Shown here in pieces: positions 21,801 to 33,903 of a DNA stretch of 64,000 bases. Within the stretch, counting starts at the first letter, position 1, and every line of letters starts with the position of its first letter. A program made the position numbers and the translations under genes. The notes under the pieces are model-generated. The model was given only the letters and a program-made list of their open reading frames with translations. It searched no databases and had not been told where the DNA came from. Origin of the DNA: Tanypteryx hageni (Eukaryota > Arthropoda > Insecta > Odonata > Petaluridae); contig CM054117.1 in NCBI GenBank assembly GCA_028673005.1, positions 2,666,001 through 2,730,000 of the forward strand. Direction: 5' to 3'.

Positions 21801-22575
21801 TGTGAACAATGCTAAAACTGTCTGTATTCAGTTTCACACCAAAAGAGCATTGCCTTCCTTAAACCTCCAACTTTCAATGAACAATGCAAGCATTGAATGC
21901 TCCACCTCAGTGAAATTCTTAGGGCTGCTTATCAGTGAAGACCTTGCTGAACTGGTCTATACACATTAATGCTGTGATGAAAAAAGTAGCTACTGGAATT
22001 TTCTTATTCAGAAAAATAGCACCCATAACCTCTGTTGACACACTTAAGCTCCTTTATTAAGCAAATATCTACTCCCATCTTTCCTATGGCATAATTTTCT
22101 GGGGCAATGCAACCCATTCTAAAAAAGCTTTCTCCTTACAAAAACAGGCTATTGAAGCAATGCTACCAATCTCATATTGCACCCCTGGTAACCCCCTTTT
22201 TCAGTCTCTTCAAATATTAACTCTTCCTTCCATATACATTCTTAACTGTGCCATTTTTGTCAAGCAATATCCTCACCTCTTCCCAAGAAATCTTGACTAC
22301 CACCATTATCACTCGTACCAAAGATAACATTCATCTCAATAAATATCACTGACTCTCTCAAAATGGACCTTACCATGCAGCTGCTATTATATTTAATACA
22401 CTAGCTGCTGCCATCAAATTAATATCCCACATAACATCATTTAAAAGACAGTTAAAAAATTTTCTTCTGGGAAAAAATTATTATAGTGTTATTGAATACT
22501 TAGATGATAATGTGTGAATTTTTATATCAATGTGATGAAACCATGAAATGTACTTGCCTACAGTGAAAATAAATT
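18810..22575 (+). pseudogene. Jockey/CR1-type LINE (B), split by a hAT insertion
   Basis: It begins in the end of the endonuclease (GLPDHQALNFKLKLP), followed by the RT: SSGFDDIPMPVIKAV, FYKILEKIFYNRV, SQHGIRKARSTISASF, DLSKAF-like motif, then after the insertion IKGNALNWIISFLMDRRQ and CGVPQGSILGPLLLN. YDDDT-like sequence follows near 21690 in a decayed catalytic loop. Removing 20057-21467 and one copy of the 8-bp duplication restores continuous coding (LKLINL then DIKGNALNW). Frameshifts and stops make it inactive. The tail ends in AAATAAATTATTATCATTATT, into which an R4-type LINE inserted. Confidence 0.88.
20057..21467. mobile_element. Non-autonomous hAT element inside LINE B
   Basis: Left end CAGGGGCGTATCCAGA and right end, on the complement, CAGTGGCGTATTCAGGGGGG are inverted. 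Flanks AACCTTGG (20049-20056) and AACCTTGA (21468-21475) are an 8-bp target duplication with one mismatch, the hAT size. It carries a run of about 16 C near the right end. No transposase is visible in 1.4 kb, so it needed a helper. Confidence 0.88.
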
Positions 22576-22899
22576 ATTATCATTATTTCACTTTTGCATT
22601 TCACAGCTTTCGAACCAATTATTTCAATGAGGTACGGACTTTGTCAAGCACTCTCATTACTCATAACTTAAAAATTTACGTACTATTCTGGTTGTATTTA
22701 GTATGACAGCTTTCTGTAAGAGGGTATATTGCAATTTAGGTAAATCTTATATTTTTATACTGTTTTGTAAATCTGGAGGGATAATTCCTGTGGTCGATAA
22801 AACTATTGGGACAATGTGTACAGTATTCATGTTCCACATTCGTTTAATTTCTTCTTTTAGTTCTATATATTTGTGGTGCTTTTCTACTATGGTTTTCTG

Positions 22900-23929
22900 A
22901 AGATTGTATTTGGGATAGCTATGTCTATTAGGTAAGTGGTTTTGGCTACCTCGTCCTGCAAGACTATGTCCGGTCTATTGCTGTGTATAGTTTTGTCCGT
23001 AATTATTGAGCGGTCATAGTATAACTTAAATTCATCAGATTCCAAAACTGATTAAGGTTTATATTTATAGTATGGCGTGTTGTCTTCTATTAATTTATGT
23101 TTTAGAGCCAGTTTTTTATGTATAATATTTGCGACTTGATTGTGATGGTGTAAATAGTCAGTCTGTGTTAGTCTGGTGCATGCTCCTGTAATGTGCTGTA
23201 TAGTTTCCGGGTGTTCTCTACACTTTCGGCATCTGTCATCTTGAATTTGTCTATTCTTTATTATGTACTTCTGGTAGTTCTTTGTATTTATTACTTGATC
23301 TTGTATGGCTAGGATGAATCCCTCTGTTTCTGGGAAGAGATCTCCGTGTTTGAGCCAGGTGTTTGATGCTTCTTTGTTGGCATCAGATCGGCTCAATCTT
23401 GGGGGGGTCTTCCGTGAAGGGTCATGCATTTCCACCTATCAATTTTCTCTACTATTGTTTGGGGTTCTTCATTAACTTGTGTTACTGTATCAGTTAGATT
23501 CAAAGGTGTATATTTATTATCTGATTTACAAATATTTATGTGAAGAGGGGAATATTGATGCCCGTGAATTTCCTCAGCAGTTTGATTTGGTTATTATGTA
23601 AGTCTTTTATGTCTATTATACATCTGCCTCCTTCTGTGCGTGGTAGTGTCAATCTGTAAATATTTGAGTACGGGTGGTGCTTTCTGTACTTTGTCAATTT
23701 CGTTCTTATTTTTTGTTGTAAGTTTTCAATATGTGTGTCTGTCCAAGTTATTATACCGAATGAATATATTAAAACCAGGATAGCAAAAGTATTAATAGCT
23801 TTTGTCATATTTTTAGTTTAATTCTGTTTGGAGTATCTTTTTAAGTATATTGGTAAATTCGATTGTCAGATTTTTCTTAATACCAGTATGTTTTATTTTC
23901 TTTGACTGTTCGTATACTAAATACTTGTA
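22900..23929 (-). pseudogene. R4/Dong-like LINE protein, C-terminal zinc finger and endonuclease
   Basis: Beyond the Tigger the protein goes on with LVLIYSFGIITWTDTHIENL (23536-23808), LPRTEGGRCIIDI, and then CRKCREHPETIQHITGAC, a CCHC finger in front of the endonuclease. After it come YYDRSIITDKTIHSNRPDIV and TYLIDIAIPN (about 22920-23010), the restriction-like endonuclease core with its PD and D residues. Finger plus restriction-like endonuclease at the C-terminus is the defining layout of the R2/R4/Dong superfamily. Frames are broken at several points. Confidence 0.85.
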
Positions 23930-26900
23930 CAGTAAAACTTCGCCGAACGTGGGGGTTAGGTTCTACAAGGGTGTTGCATTGCGCGAATCCACTTTGGAGG
24001 AATCATTAGTCTTATGGGACTAAAAGGGTTCCGTTCCGAGTTCGGAAAAATGTACTCCTTGAAGGCGTTTTTTCAATAATAATGACATAGTTTGCTTATA
24101 TTTCCTTGAAAAAAAATTATAAACATCGCATCAACTTTATATACAGTAGTATTGCGTTTAAAAAATATTTATTAAAAAATTAAATTCTCGCGTAATTTTA
24201 CACTAGGCAGACATTCACTTTTATAGTTTTTCCTTTATACCTGAAAATGCATGCTTGAATACGACACTTTCATAGCTCGCTGTGATAAATATTGAGAAAC
24301 AAGTTTTGAAATATTTAAACTTAAGGTTCACAGAACTGAAACAATACATATTAAAAACTTGTTGATTAATATCGACAGCGAATCCAACGATCGGTCCTCA
24401 GCTATGCCGGATTGGCCTCTGCACAGATGCATAACACTAGCGGCACTACCCGCAGTTGTTTGCACTCACTGAAACGGTACATACTGGCATTAATTTTCGC
24501 GTAATTTTTATTTATCTCTAGAAATATTTTATTGAAAATTTAATGAAATATTTTAACAAAGTTACAGTGAAACTCACCAAGGTTAATTAGATGGTCTGCT
24601 CTTGGTCTTGTGATTTTGATGTGCTCGGACCTTGACTGGTGTTGCTGGCTGACTGGAAGAATTTCGTGATAGGCATCTGTTTGGACTTTTTTAACTCCCT
24701 ATGAAGTTCTACGTAGGGAGCTAAAGCTGATTCTAGACTCCTCTTGAACTTCAGGCTTCTTTCTACTGAAGGATCAAATTCCAGTGGTGCTTCTTTTAAA
24801 TCTTCTGCCTGCTTCAAAAACTTCTCCAAAATTTTTGCTTTTAACTTTGGCTTCTCAGGCTCCAAATCGTTCTCCTCTTTTTTGCCTTCACTCGAAGTTT
24901 GTGTCACCATATCTAATTCAGCAACAGTTAGTTCCTTTGCATGGGACTCTAACAATTCTTCCACATCACTTTCTTCCATGTCTTCAAAGCCTTCACTCCC
25001 GATGTGTCTTGCGATATTAATTATTTCCCTAACGTCCTCTGTATTATCGGGAAAACCTCGGAAGTCACGAACGATATCAGGCCAAAAGTTTTCCAGCAAA
25101 GGTTCATTGTTTCACTTATCACTTCATCCCAGGATTCCTTTATTATTTCAATGGCCTTCGAAATATCAAATTTTTTCCAGCAATCGCTAATTCTTAAGGA
25201 TGGATTCATTGAAAGAATGTTAGCGAAACTTCTGCGGATGTAATACGACTTAGTTGCAATAACACCCTGGCCCAAGGGCTGCAGAAGTGAAGTTGTATTA
25301 GGTGGTAAGAACTCAACTTCAATTTCAGGATGGGCCTCAGCAAGAGATTTTGGATGACCTGGTGCATTATCCACCACAAGGAGCACCCTAAATGCAAGAT
25401 TTTTTCCTTCAGGTACTTTTTCACTTCACGAAGGAAGCAATTCTCAAACCAATCCTCAAAAAGTCTTGCAGTAACCCAAACTTTGCTGTTACTCCTCCAA
25501 AATACAGGGAGCGAACTTTTGGTCTTGCCCTTCAGTGCCCTCGGATTTTCCACAGTATAGACCAACATTGGTTTGCACTTAAAATTCCTGCTGCATTTCC
25601 GCAAAATAGAATGGTAAATCGGTCTTTCGCTACTTTAAAGCCAGGAGCCAACCGTTCGTCTTTAGCAATCCATGTTTGTTGTGGCATTTTTTTCCAAAAT
25701 AAACTTGTCTCATCGGCATTAAAGACTTGCTCAGGTCAGTAATTTTTCCTTTCAGTGAGTTCACTGAATACATCTGGATATTTAGCTGCTGCTTCATGAT
25801 GGGCAGATGCAATTTCACCAGCAATCTTCACATAATGAAGTTGAAATTGCTTTTTAAATCAATCATACCATCCTCTGCTGGCTTGAAAAGTAAAGGCCAC
25901 TTTCTTGCGATTTTAAATGCTCATATATACTAAGGGCTTTATTTCTGATAATAGGCCCATCCAAAGGAGCATGTTTTTGCGCCTGATCTTCGATCCAAAT
26001 GTTTAACATCTTTTCCATTTTCTCCATTAGTACATCTCGTCTGCTAACATAGGAGGTACTAGCAGAAGCACCGGCACAAATACTAGAACGAATTTTTTCT
26101 TCCGTCTTCTTCATGGTTCTTATTGTAGATTCATTTACGTCATATTGTATTGCTAATGATGCAGCTGAGCTTCCTTCTTGAAGCTTATTTAATATAGTCA
26201 GCTTATCTTGCAAGGGCAACACCTTCCTCTTATTCTTTTTAGGATCTTCTGTAGCACTTCCAGGTGGTCTTTTTGGGCCCATATTGAGAATTATTGTAAA
26301 CCGCCGCTGCTCCTCCCTCTTATGACTGCAGCAGGGCACTCAACGCTCCAACGGTCCTGTTAAATGCGTAATATCTTCTCTCGAAATTTAGTTTACATGG
26401 ACAGCACGTCGAAACGAAGAAAGGAGAGACAGTATCCATACGAGTACAGCACCATTAAAGGAGAGCTGAACCAGTCGTTTAACGTATTCTTAATATAAAA
26501 AGAAAACACAAAAAACACACTCACGAGCTATATGCACTGACATAGAGGGGGAAGGTTGCAGCTCACAAAACAAATCAACAAAAGTTTCTTATGGAACTGC
26601 CTCGTGTCCATCTAGCGCTCGGGACTCCCCAAGCTTCCCCACTCCACATCTCGCGACCTCGCCAGACGTCTCACGCGCAGCAATGTAATTCATTCATTCC
26701 TACGAACCTAACCCCAAGGCGGAACCGCCGCGCGTACGTCTAGCGCTCGGGACTTGTTGCCACCGACCCTTCCCCCCACCCCCCAAAACCAGAGTCGCCT
26801 GTAAGCCACAGGCTTACAATTAAAAAAACTATAATTAATTAATACGAAACACTTCACAACACACACAAGAGCAAACACGCTTGCTTATGCTACGCTCCAA

Positions 26901-27503
26901 GTCACAGCCGAGGCAAGCGATTCCCCGTTGCATTCCCCTTCCCCTCCTTCCTTCCCATTGGGCTTACTTTGATTTTCTCGAATGTCTATCGCCGTAGATC
27001 AAAACATGGGATATCTCGCTGGATGCTGACTGTCCAGAATTCATCTCATCAATACCTTAGTGATTAAGCCTTGGCAACCTCCGCAGTGAGTTTTGTGTGC
27101 GTTGCATCTTCGGGGAGAAAAGATATTTCCGGCGGAAATATTCCTGGGGGCTAAGAGATCCATCGGCGTTACTTATGTGACTTCTTTTTAACGACGGTAG
27201 TTAAGTGCTAAGTCTCACGTGACGTGAAAAACTGAAAAAAGGAACCTCATCTCCAGGTTGGAGTTGAAGATAAAAAAGCAGTTAAAAGCGCTGATTTTTT
27301 ATTGGGTGCCGACAGACTTAACAAAACACTATAATCGTAGTACGAATTTTTTCTTACTAATGATCTTTTCAGGGCAAACCTTTTGTTGAAAATGGTCATT
27401 CAAGGAAATCGCGTAAAAGTGAATCACTTCCCGGGGTCGGTGAAGCTCATCACGCATTTGAGTACCGCGTAAATTTGAATCCACGTTGGGCGAAGTTTGA
27501 CTG
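23930..27503 (-). mobile_element. Tigger (pogo-superfamily) DNA transposon, both ends present
   Basis: Left end CAGTAAAACTTCGCCGAACG and right end, on the complement, CAGTCAAACTTCGCCCAACG are inverted repeats. TA flanks both (23928-23929 and 27504-27505). Length is 3574 bp. It holds a minus-strand transposase relic and a GC-richer upstream region (26300-27400). It lies inside the R4-type LINE, so it is younger than that insertion. Confidence 0.93.
24587..26282 (-). pseudogene. Tigger transposase, TIGD1-like, frameshifted
   Basis: Starts with ATG at 26282. N-terminus KRKVLPLQDKLTILNKLQEG and SLAIQYDVNESTIRTMKK form the first DNA-binding domain; VLMEKMEKMLNIWIEDQAQK is the CENP-B-type second one. 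In other frames follow FNADETSLFWKKMPQQTWI (first catalytic Asp) and LLVVDNAPGHPKSLAEAHPE (second Asp) with LPPNTTSLLQPLGQGVI. The acidic C-terminus runs to the stop at 24587. About four frameshifts make it inactive, but nearly the whole protein is recognisable. Confidence 0.92.
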
Positions 27504-29868
27504 TACATTTCTAGTTCATTCATAGGTTCTATTATTCCCTGATTTTCTATTTCGAATCCTAAGGGTTCTATTCCTCCTTTCTTTATGTTTAGTGTTCTAC
27601 ATTTATTCAGCCCAAATTCCATTTAATGTCTGTCGAAAATTTCTCTTATAGTTTAATTAATTCATTAAGTTTTGGATGTGTTGATGTATAAAGTTTCAAA
27701 TCATCCATGTACAGTAGGTGTGATATTATATGTTTTGACTGATTATTTTTTATTAAATATCCAGAGTTCGTTCTGTTTAACATATTTGAGAGTGGATTTA
27801 AAGCAAGACAAAACCATACTGGGCTTAAGGAATCACCCTGAAATATACCTCTATTTATTTTTATTTCCCTTGTATAAACATTTTGTTTGTTTTCAATATG
27901 ATTAACTATCGTGTGCCATTGTCGCATGGCTTTCTCCAGGAAGTTAACTAAGATCGGGTTTATTCTGTTTATTTTTAGTACTTCTATTAACCAAGAGTGG
28001 GGGACTGAATCAAAGGCCTTGCAATAATCTATGTAGCAGCATGAGAGATTTTTATTGTGTCTTTGTGCTTGCTTGAGTATTACTGAGTCAATTATCAATT
28101 GCTATTTACAGCCTTTCATGACTTTGTGACAGCCTTTTTGTTCTTCAGTGAGAATGTTTTCATTGTCTAAGTGGGAGTTAATTAGATGTTATACATGATG
28201 TAATAATTTTATAAATGGTTTGTAGGCAGGTTATAGGATGGTAGTTAGATGGATCGTTATTATTCTTACTTTTTGGGAGAAGATATGTTTTGCCTTCCAT
28301 TAGAAATCTAGGTACTTGGTCAGGGTCTTTAATGAATTTATTTATTTGGGTTAATAAATGTGTGTGTGCATGTAAATCTTTTGTATCAGTAGTTGTGAAT
28401 GTTGTCACTTACAGTGCATTTCCAGTTATGTGTCTTCTGGATGATGGTTTGTAATAGATCTAGTGATATGTCGGGGGCCGGCATACTATGAATATTATGA
28501 AATTGTTCTATTTCTGTCTGTATCCAATGTGCTTCAGCATTGTGTATTTCAGTATTTGACCATATTTGACACCAAAAATTTTCTATGGCATCTTTTGTTG
28601 GCAGTTGAGTGTTTTGTGATTGTTTGTCATCAGTTGATTTTAACGCTCTATAAAACCCTCTCTCATTATTTTTAAATTGTGTGTTCTGCTGTTTGCGTCT
28701 AGTGAACTTGTTGTGTCTGTTTAGTCTAGCTTTGTATGACACAAGTTTTTGTTTGAGAGTATCTATGAATTCTATCATGTGTTCGTTGGGGTTGTCATGT
28801 TTCATGTGCATTTGATATTTTTTAACTACCACTTTAGCTTTACCTTCTAATTTTTTGCTCGAGTTACCTTTTGAGTATTCTATTAGACGTGCAATTTCAA
28901 CTCTCTATATTTTCTATTTTGTTTAACAGTCTCTTTTTCCAGTTTGGTATGTATGGTACTTGTTTTCTGTTTGATTTATCGGTCATTTTGTTTAACAATT
29001 TTTGAGCCATTGCATTTAGCCGCAGTGAGTGCAGCGCAATATATAAATGTGTGGATTTCTTCAAATGTTTCTATAGTTTCTAGGTGTTCAGGCATTACTA
29101 TTTTAGATAGTTTTACTGAAGTGTGTTGTTTTGGTATGTAAGCTCTTTTGTGGGGTCTGTACCTGTGTATTCTATAAGTGTAATGTTGAAAGTTTCTCTT
29201 CCATTTTCAATCAAGCCAGCATCAGCATTTACTTCAGTATTATGGTTGTTACTATCAGGGTAGTAATTTCATTAGTTAATTTATTACTATTTTTAGGTAT
29301 GCCACTATTTTGTATTGCAGTATTTTCATTAATTAAGTTCTTACCATTTGATATTGGACTTTCGTTTGTTATAATATTTAAATTGTGTTCTGTTTCAATT
29401 GGTAAATTTGTAGGTTTGTCATTATTTATAGGCATATTGGTTAATATAACTCCCATATCTGCTTCAAATTCTTGGCCTATTTTGTGTTTTAGTTGGTTCA
29501 ATGTTTCAGGAGATACTAGACCATTTCTTATTATTGTTGTGTTGGTCTGATATATGTTGAACTGTTACAGGTATGTTTGGGTATTGATTTGTGAATGCGG
29601 TATAGAGTTGATCTCTGTTGGCTGTCATATCGGATTCTAATTTTGTAATTCTGTAGAACATGCGCATGATCAAGGTGTTAACTTCAGCTGTCCATTTCAT
29701 GCATACATGTCTTCGGCCTGCTTGGGTGGTCTCAGTTAAAAGTGGGTTGCCCCCCTGAGAAACACCTTCAGCTTGTGCAATATTACTTGACGGTGTTGGG
29801 TTATTGCATCCAGTGGATTTGGCTGTTGCTTTTTCGGGTGAACTGATCGATGTCCGCCTAGTCGACAC
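27504..29868 (-). pseudogene. R4/Dong-like LINE protein, N-terminal and RT part
   Basis: Starts at 29868 with a low-complexity N-terminus, then RRHVCMKWTAEVNTLIMRMF, the KWT.E.N..LM block of R4-type proteins. Later blocks are FYRALKSTDD, ENFWCQIW, THNWKCTVSDNIHNY, then RT motifs LLPKSKNNNDPSNYHPITCL, CYIDYCKAFDSVPHSWL (catalytic Asp), GIFQGDSLSPVWFCLALNPL and LLYMDDLKLY (Asp pair). At least four frames are needed, so it is dead. The RT thumb continues towards 27510, where the Tigger interrupts it. Confidence 0.87.
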
Positions 29869-29890
29869 ACGACCACTATTATTATTAGGA

Positions 29891-30141
29891 AGTACATATA
29901 TATTTGTAGACTCTAGCCAATAATAACCGAGTTTGTTAACTTTAAAATATAGCAGAAGACACGAATTTCGTCAAAAATATTTTAAGAGGTATGCCGACTA
30001 AAAAGGTTGACTACCACCTCTGGAAATTTCTTAGCATTTTTATGAAAATCTAAATATTTTTATGGACCTTATAGACACGTCCAATTTTTGACATTTTTTA
30101 CGGACATTTTGCAACCCTGTTACCTACTGTAGCCCAAAGTA
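29891..30141. other. Short interval without a gene
   Basis: AT-rich, no coding region or named repeat recognised. Confidence 0.5.
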
Positions 30142-30518
30142 AAGGCTGGCACCCACTGGTGCATGCCACAGCATGGCACAAAATATTCTTTCCATGTTAT
30201 TAAATGAACCCGCTTCCACTGAAGCCGGAGCATGACGCACCTCTGCAACATCTCTGCAGCGGTTTGCGCGGAGACAATACTCTCTGCTACCGTGCAAAGG
30301 TGTGCTTCGCTGTGCTTCAGTGTGAGTGGGTCTTGCATGCATGTGCACAGTTTTCAAAGAGTTTTGTTAACACTCGACAGGAGGCGCTTCTTCCATCACC
30401 ATATGACTGCCTAGGCAGTGTCGTGAACCATTCCCCATCAGAAAACATGCCTCTGTGTGCACAAGTGTGAATGGGTAGAAAAACCGTGCAGAGGCATGCA
30501 CCATTGGGAGCTGGCCTT
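30142..30518. repeat. MITE with imperfect terminal inverted repeats
   Basis: AAGGCTGGCACCCACTGG at the left and AAGGCCAGCTCCCAATGG on the complement at the right are inverted, each followed by TGCATGCC. An internal perfect palindrome ACTGCCTAGGCAGT lies near 30405-30418. There is no transposase. Superfamily is uncertain since I could not fix the target duplication. Confidence 0.7.
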
Positions 30519-30879
30519 AGCACTGTCAGACTTGACCCTCCCCTTTGTATCATGAAATTTGTGAGGTCTATAAGTCAGCGGTTTCATAAATAGTGAGTGC
30601 AGCAGCTCAGAAAGTCTATACTGAGATACCGCTACACAGAAGTGATGTATATACGTAGCACTTTGTTCTGAGGTATCGTTTTCGTTCATTCCCCATATTA
30701 TTTCTTACGATATCACGTCTGTACACCTCATTCTAATTCTCCCAATTAAGACAATTATTTTTCATTTGAGTGAAAACAGCTGGGAAGAACTTTACACATA
30801 AGCGATGGCAGTTCGGATGAGCATTTTAAGTATGATAATAATCCAATGACTGCACTTTGCGATGGCGATAGCTTAAAGA

Positions 30880-31223
30880 GTAATCAGCAAGCATGATCCA
30901 TTCTCTCATTCGGCTGTTCCCAACTAGGGATGGTGATTCGGCAGGAGAGATAGTCATGCAGCATTAGGGCTATGCTGTTTTTGTGCCGAGATGATCTGGC
31001 GACAGCCAATGTTTACAATTTTGTTTTTGTTGAAATTTCGTTGTACGGAGGTGGATTCAATTTTGGGGACCAGGATCAGCCTTCGCTCTTTGGGAGTTAC
31101 GTAGTTAGGAGGTTCAATATAGGGAGGCTTCAATTATGCATTTTACATGTTCTGGTGGCGGGACCGAGATCCGAGTTCGTTATACAGAGGTTCTCGTAAT
31201 AAGGAAGTTCATAAGATAGAGGT
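30880..31223 (-). mobile_element. Tigger-like terminus, solo
   Basis: On the minus strand the sequence begins TA-CAGTAAAACCTCTATC near 31223, then repeats of a TTCGTTATA / GAGGTTC type, as in the subterminal part of Tigger elements. The other end was not found. Left limit is approximate. Confidence 0.5.
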
Positions 31224-31499
31224 TTTACTGTATGGAGAAAGTATTGTTTTCCTGAAAAAACCTAATTCGAGATTTCAACCAAAATACATGTTTTAAGGTC
31301 TCCTGAATGCATTTTGACCATTTTCTCGATGATGTCAGTGTGTGCGTGACAGTTTTTTGTGGGTGTCTAACTCAAAAACTATTAATCAGCTCAATGCAAA
31401 ATTTTATATTTGACATTTTTATTAAAGGCAAAAGAACAATAGTTTTTGGTAAAAATCGGTCAACTGGAAGTGGGCTTACTCTTGTCATTATTCCATTTT

Positions 31500-31915
31500 T
31501 TTTTAAATATTTGCTTTAATATTTGATAAATGTAAAAAGTACTGGAATAAAAGTTGTAGGAAATTTAATTTTCTATTGTTTGTTTGAAACACTTCCCCAT
31601 ATAATGTATTGTTTAAGAGATATGTTAAAAACTATATTTTTTAGCTGCCACAACCACACCACCTACCGGTGACTACTGCAAACAATTTACGCTGTTATGT
31701 CTTAGTAACACTCCTTTTTATTTTATTACTTGTAGGAGTTTTGAGGCTATATTCAATATCAGAAGGCTATAGTTTCAGTGTATTTCTGTTCTTTGTAGTA
31801 CTCAAAATTTTCACGCAGTTCCTTAAAATATTTATTATCGTTTAACCTATTTGGAATTTTTATAAATATTAGAGGTATGGAGAAAGTGACGTGGTGGCCA
31901 CATCAGATTTTTCTC
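31500..31915 (+). repeat. Unnamed repeat family W, inverted copy
   Basis: Complement of the copies at 9952 and 58275: contains TAAAAGTTGTAGGAAATTTAA, ACACCACCTACCGGTG, TATCAGAAGGCTATAG and ends GTGGTGGCCACATCAGATTTTT. In the plus frame it encodes LYSISEGYSFSVFLFFV, matching peptides in the other copies. It stops about 225 bases from the last exon of the host gene. Confidence 0.75.
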
Positions 31916-32139
31916 TATAAAATGAGCAACGAATTTTGTGAAACTAAACCAAGTATTTTAATGAACTATAAATAGGTAAAGCTATATCAATTCTTTTACT
32001 ACTACTATAAATTACAAAATAACAAGAACACATATTGCACTTTAAAAATCAGATAAAGCTTTACAAAGTTTAATTATCACAATTACTCATATAGTAGCAA
32101 TTTTACAAATTTAATATAGGTTTAAGTTAAACACAAAAA

Positions 32140-32298
32140 TTATATATAAAAAATAATTTCTGGAATCTGACCATCTTCAACGGATGTTCCATTGTTATTT
32201 CCAGCTGCGTAAGAGAACTGGAATGTAACTTTTCCTCCGCTTGGGCAGTCGAGGGTGACTTTTCTCAAACCTTTTGTCCCATAATGTGAATCAGGACC
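32140..32298 (-). CDS. BTBD2: BTBD1/BTBD2-like protein, last coding exon
   Basis: Encodes the last 52 residues of a BTB-BACK-PHR protein. It starts after a CATCATAG acceptor (AG at 32299-32300) with [14 protein letters not shown], goes on through [20 protein letters not shown] and ends [12 protein letters not shown] with TAA at 32140-32142. This is the final strand set of the PHR domain. BTBD1/2 proteins are cytoplasmic adaptors of CUL3 ubiquitin ligases; the PHR domain binds partners. The frame is open, without stops, and codon phase 0 joins it to the exon at 39804-40038. A processed pseudogene is ruled out by the intron. I name it BTBD1/2 rather than BTBD3/6 because of the YGTKG and [13 protein letters not shown] blocks, from memory of the families. 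Confidence 0.9.
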   Translation of the reverse strand, partial: GPDSHYGTKGLRKVTLDCPSGGKVTFQFSYAAGNNNGTSVEDGQIPEIIFYI

Positions 32299-33388
32299 CT
32301 ATGATGATGGCAGGATCAATGACAATGAACAGCATTAAAGAAATACAACAGTTATTCTTTATTTGCAATTTAACCACATCCTCCTTCAATCATAGAGAAA
32401 CTTAAAGCTTAAAATATTTCGAAAAAATCCAAGAAATTTAAGCAAAAAAATTACCCAAGTCAAATAAAAACAGTAGCTAGGTCTCTTAAAAACATTTATT
32501 ATTTATTTATTGATTTATTAGCACAAACACAATTTATTATTCTTACTTAATTCTTCTAGTGCTGTTTGTGGATTCAACAGATATTCATATCATTTCCATT
32601 ATATCTCAAAATCTTTTTAAATAGTATTAATATTTTTTATTTCTGCTGTAATTAGCATCTTGTACACATTCTGTAATTTGTAATATTTTCAATAATTTTG
32701 TAAATACATTATATCAGCATCCATCATTATATTATTACGTATTATTATATTATTATTTATTATGCTGATATCTTTATACATAACAACAAAGAGATAAGTG
32801 CAATCAATCTAGTAACAGTCTATTAACCTAGTTGTCTCATATTTTTACCAATATTTATAGCAATTTTAAAACATTTTAGAAACAATAAACAAAGTGTATT
32901 GTGAAAATACATGGAACATTCAAATGAAAATTGACAACATCATATCACACACACTTCATACAAAATTTATCCATGTCTACTTGTTTTGAATTTAATACCT
33001 TTGTTCTACTGTTTTCCTACACTTGATATTAAAAATCAATGAAGTCAAATAATGTTGTAATTGAGAGCAATTTATGTTAACTTTATGTTAATGCAAATCC
33101 TGGTATGTATCTATGACTCCATATATTACCTATGGAGCATACAATGTATTTCAAATATGTGACTCAGTGACAAGACAGCCTAACTCTACAGGAACCTCTT
33201 AGCATAATAGTCGACCTCTACATAAAGCATAGACTTCATGATTACATAATCTTTATAACTATAACCTATTATAGCATTATCATTATGTATAACAACACAG
33301 AAACTGATTTACAACACTAAACTAAATAATACTCTAATAGTATACTAGGTACAATTTTAGATCTCTGTATAAGTCAAAAACACTTCTT
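32299..33388 (-). other. Host intron, AT-rich part
   Basis: Very AT-rich, no coding region and no transposon I recognise. It lies between the last BTBD exon and copy B of the duplication, so it is part of the 7.5 kb intron. Confidence 0.7.
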
Positions 33389-33453
33389 ACTCCATAAGAG
33401 AGAGCTTACACTAACAAGGGAACATCGATCGATTGAGGTCACTGTAGCTGATG

Positions 33454-33747
33454 TTAGGACATAGTCCAGCATTGCCAAATTACGAGTTTTGTGAGAGTTG
33501 AGTTGACGGAGTTGGGGCCCAAAATAAAACGTTCAATAAAACAGTTATCATTCACATTTTTGCCACTGCCACTGTCCAGGGAATGCCACTCAATGGACAG
33601 ATTAAAATCACCTACAATTATAAAATTACCAAGAGAACTCACTCTAGTGGTCCCCTCAGATTTGGCCAAAACTTCGCAGGGTGATAGTAGACAGAAAATA
33701 ATTGGACACCTATTTTTCTTGCCCATCCAATGGCCCCGTGTTTTCAA
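33454..33747 (-). pseudogene. LINE endonuclease fragment, second copy
   Basis: Identical to 66-359, with the same GDFN-containing motif. It is present only because of the duplication. Confidence 0.45.
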
Positions 33748-33824
33748 GATATTTGCAATTAAAAGTTGTTAAAAATCGATGAGCTACCCAACCACCTAAG
33801 GGAATGCCGATATATGACAAGTAA

Positions 33825-33903
33825 CCGGTGGTGTAGTGGTAATGGAGACCAACTCCCAATTTGTTGACCCGGGTTTGAGCCTTGCGTCTGATAAATTTTT
33901 TTT
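33825..33903 (+). repeat. tRNA-like SINE head, second copy
   Basis: Duplicate of 437-515, with the same A-box-like and B-box-like motifs. Confidence 0.55.

Larger units (their letters stand above)
22590..29875 (-). mobile_element. R4/Dong-like LINE with restriction-like endonuclease, split by a Tigger
   Basis: Minus-strand LINE whose 5' part is 27504-29875 and 3' part is 22590-23929. Its 5' flank contains TAATAATAATAG (complement of 29875-29890) and its 3' flank AATAATGATAATAATTT (complement of about 22570-22590). Dong-type elements are known to use TAA repeats as targets, so the flanks fit. Excluding the Tigger it is about 3.7 kb. The 3' flank lies in the tail of LINE B. Confidence 0.85.

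Noticed and set aside
24744..25190. Plus-strand frame of 148 residues within the Tigger
   Set aside because: Antisense to the acidic C-terminus of the transposase.
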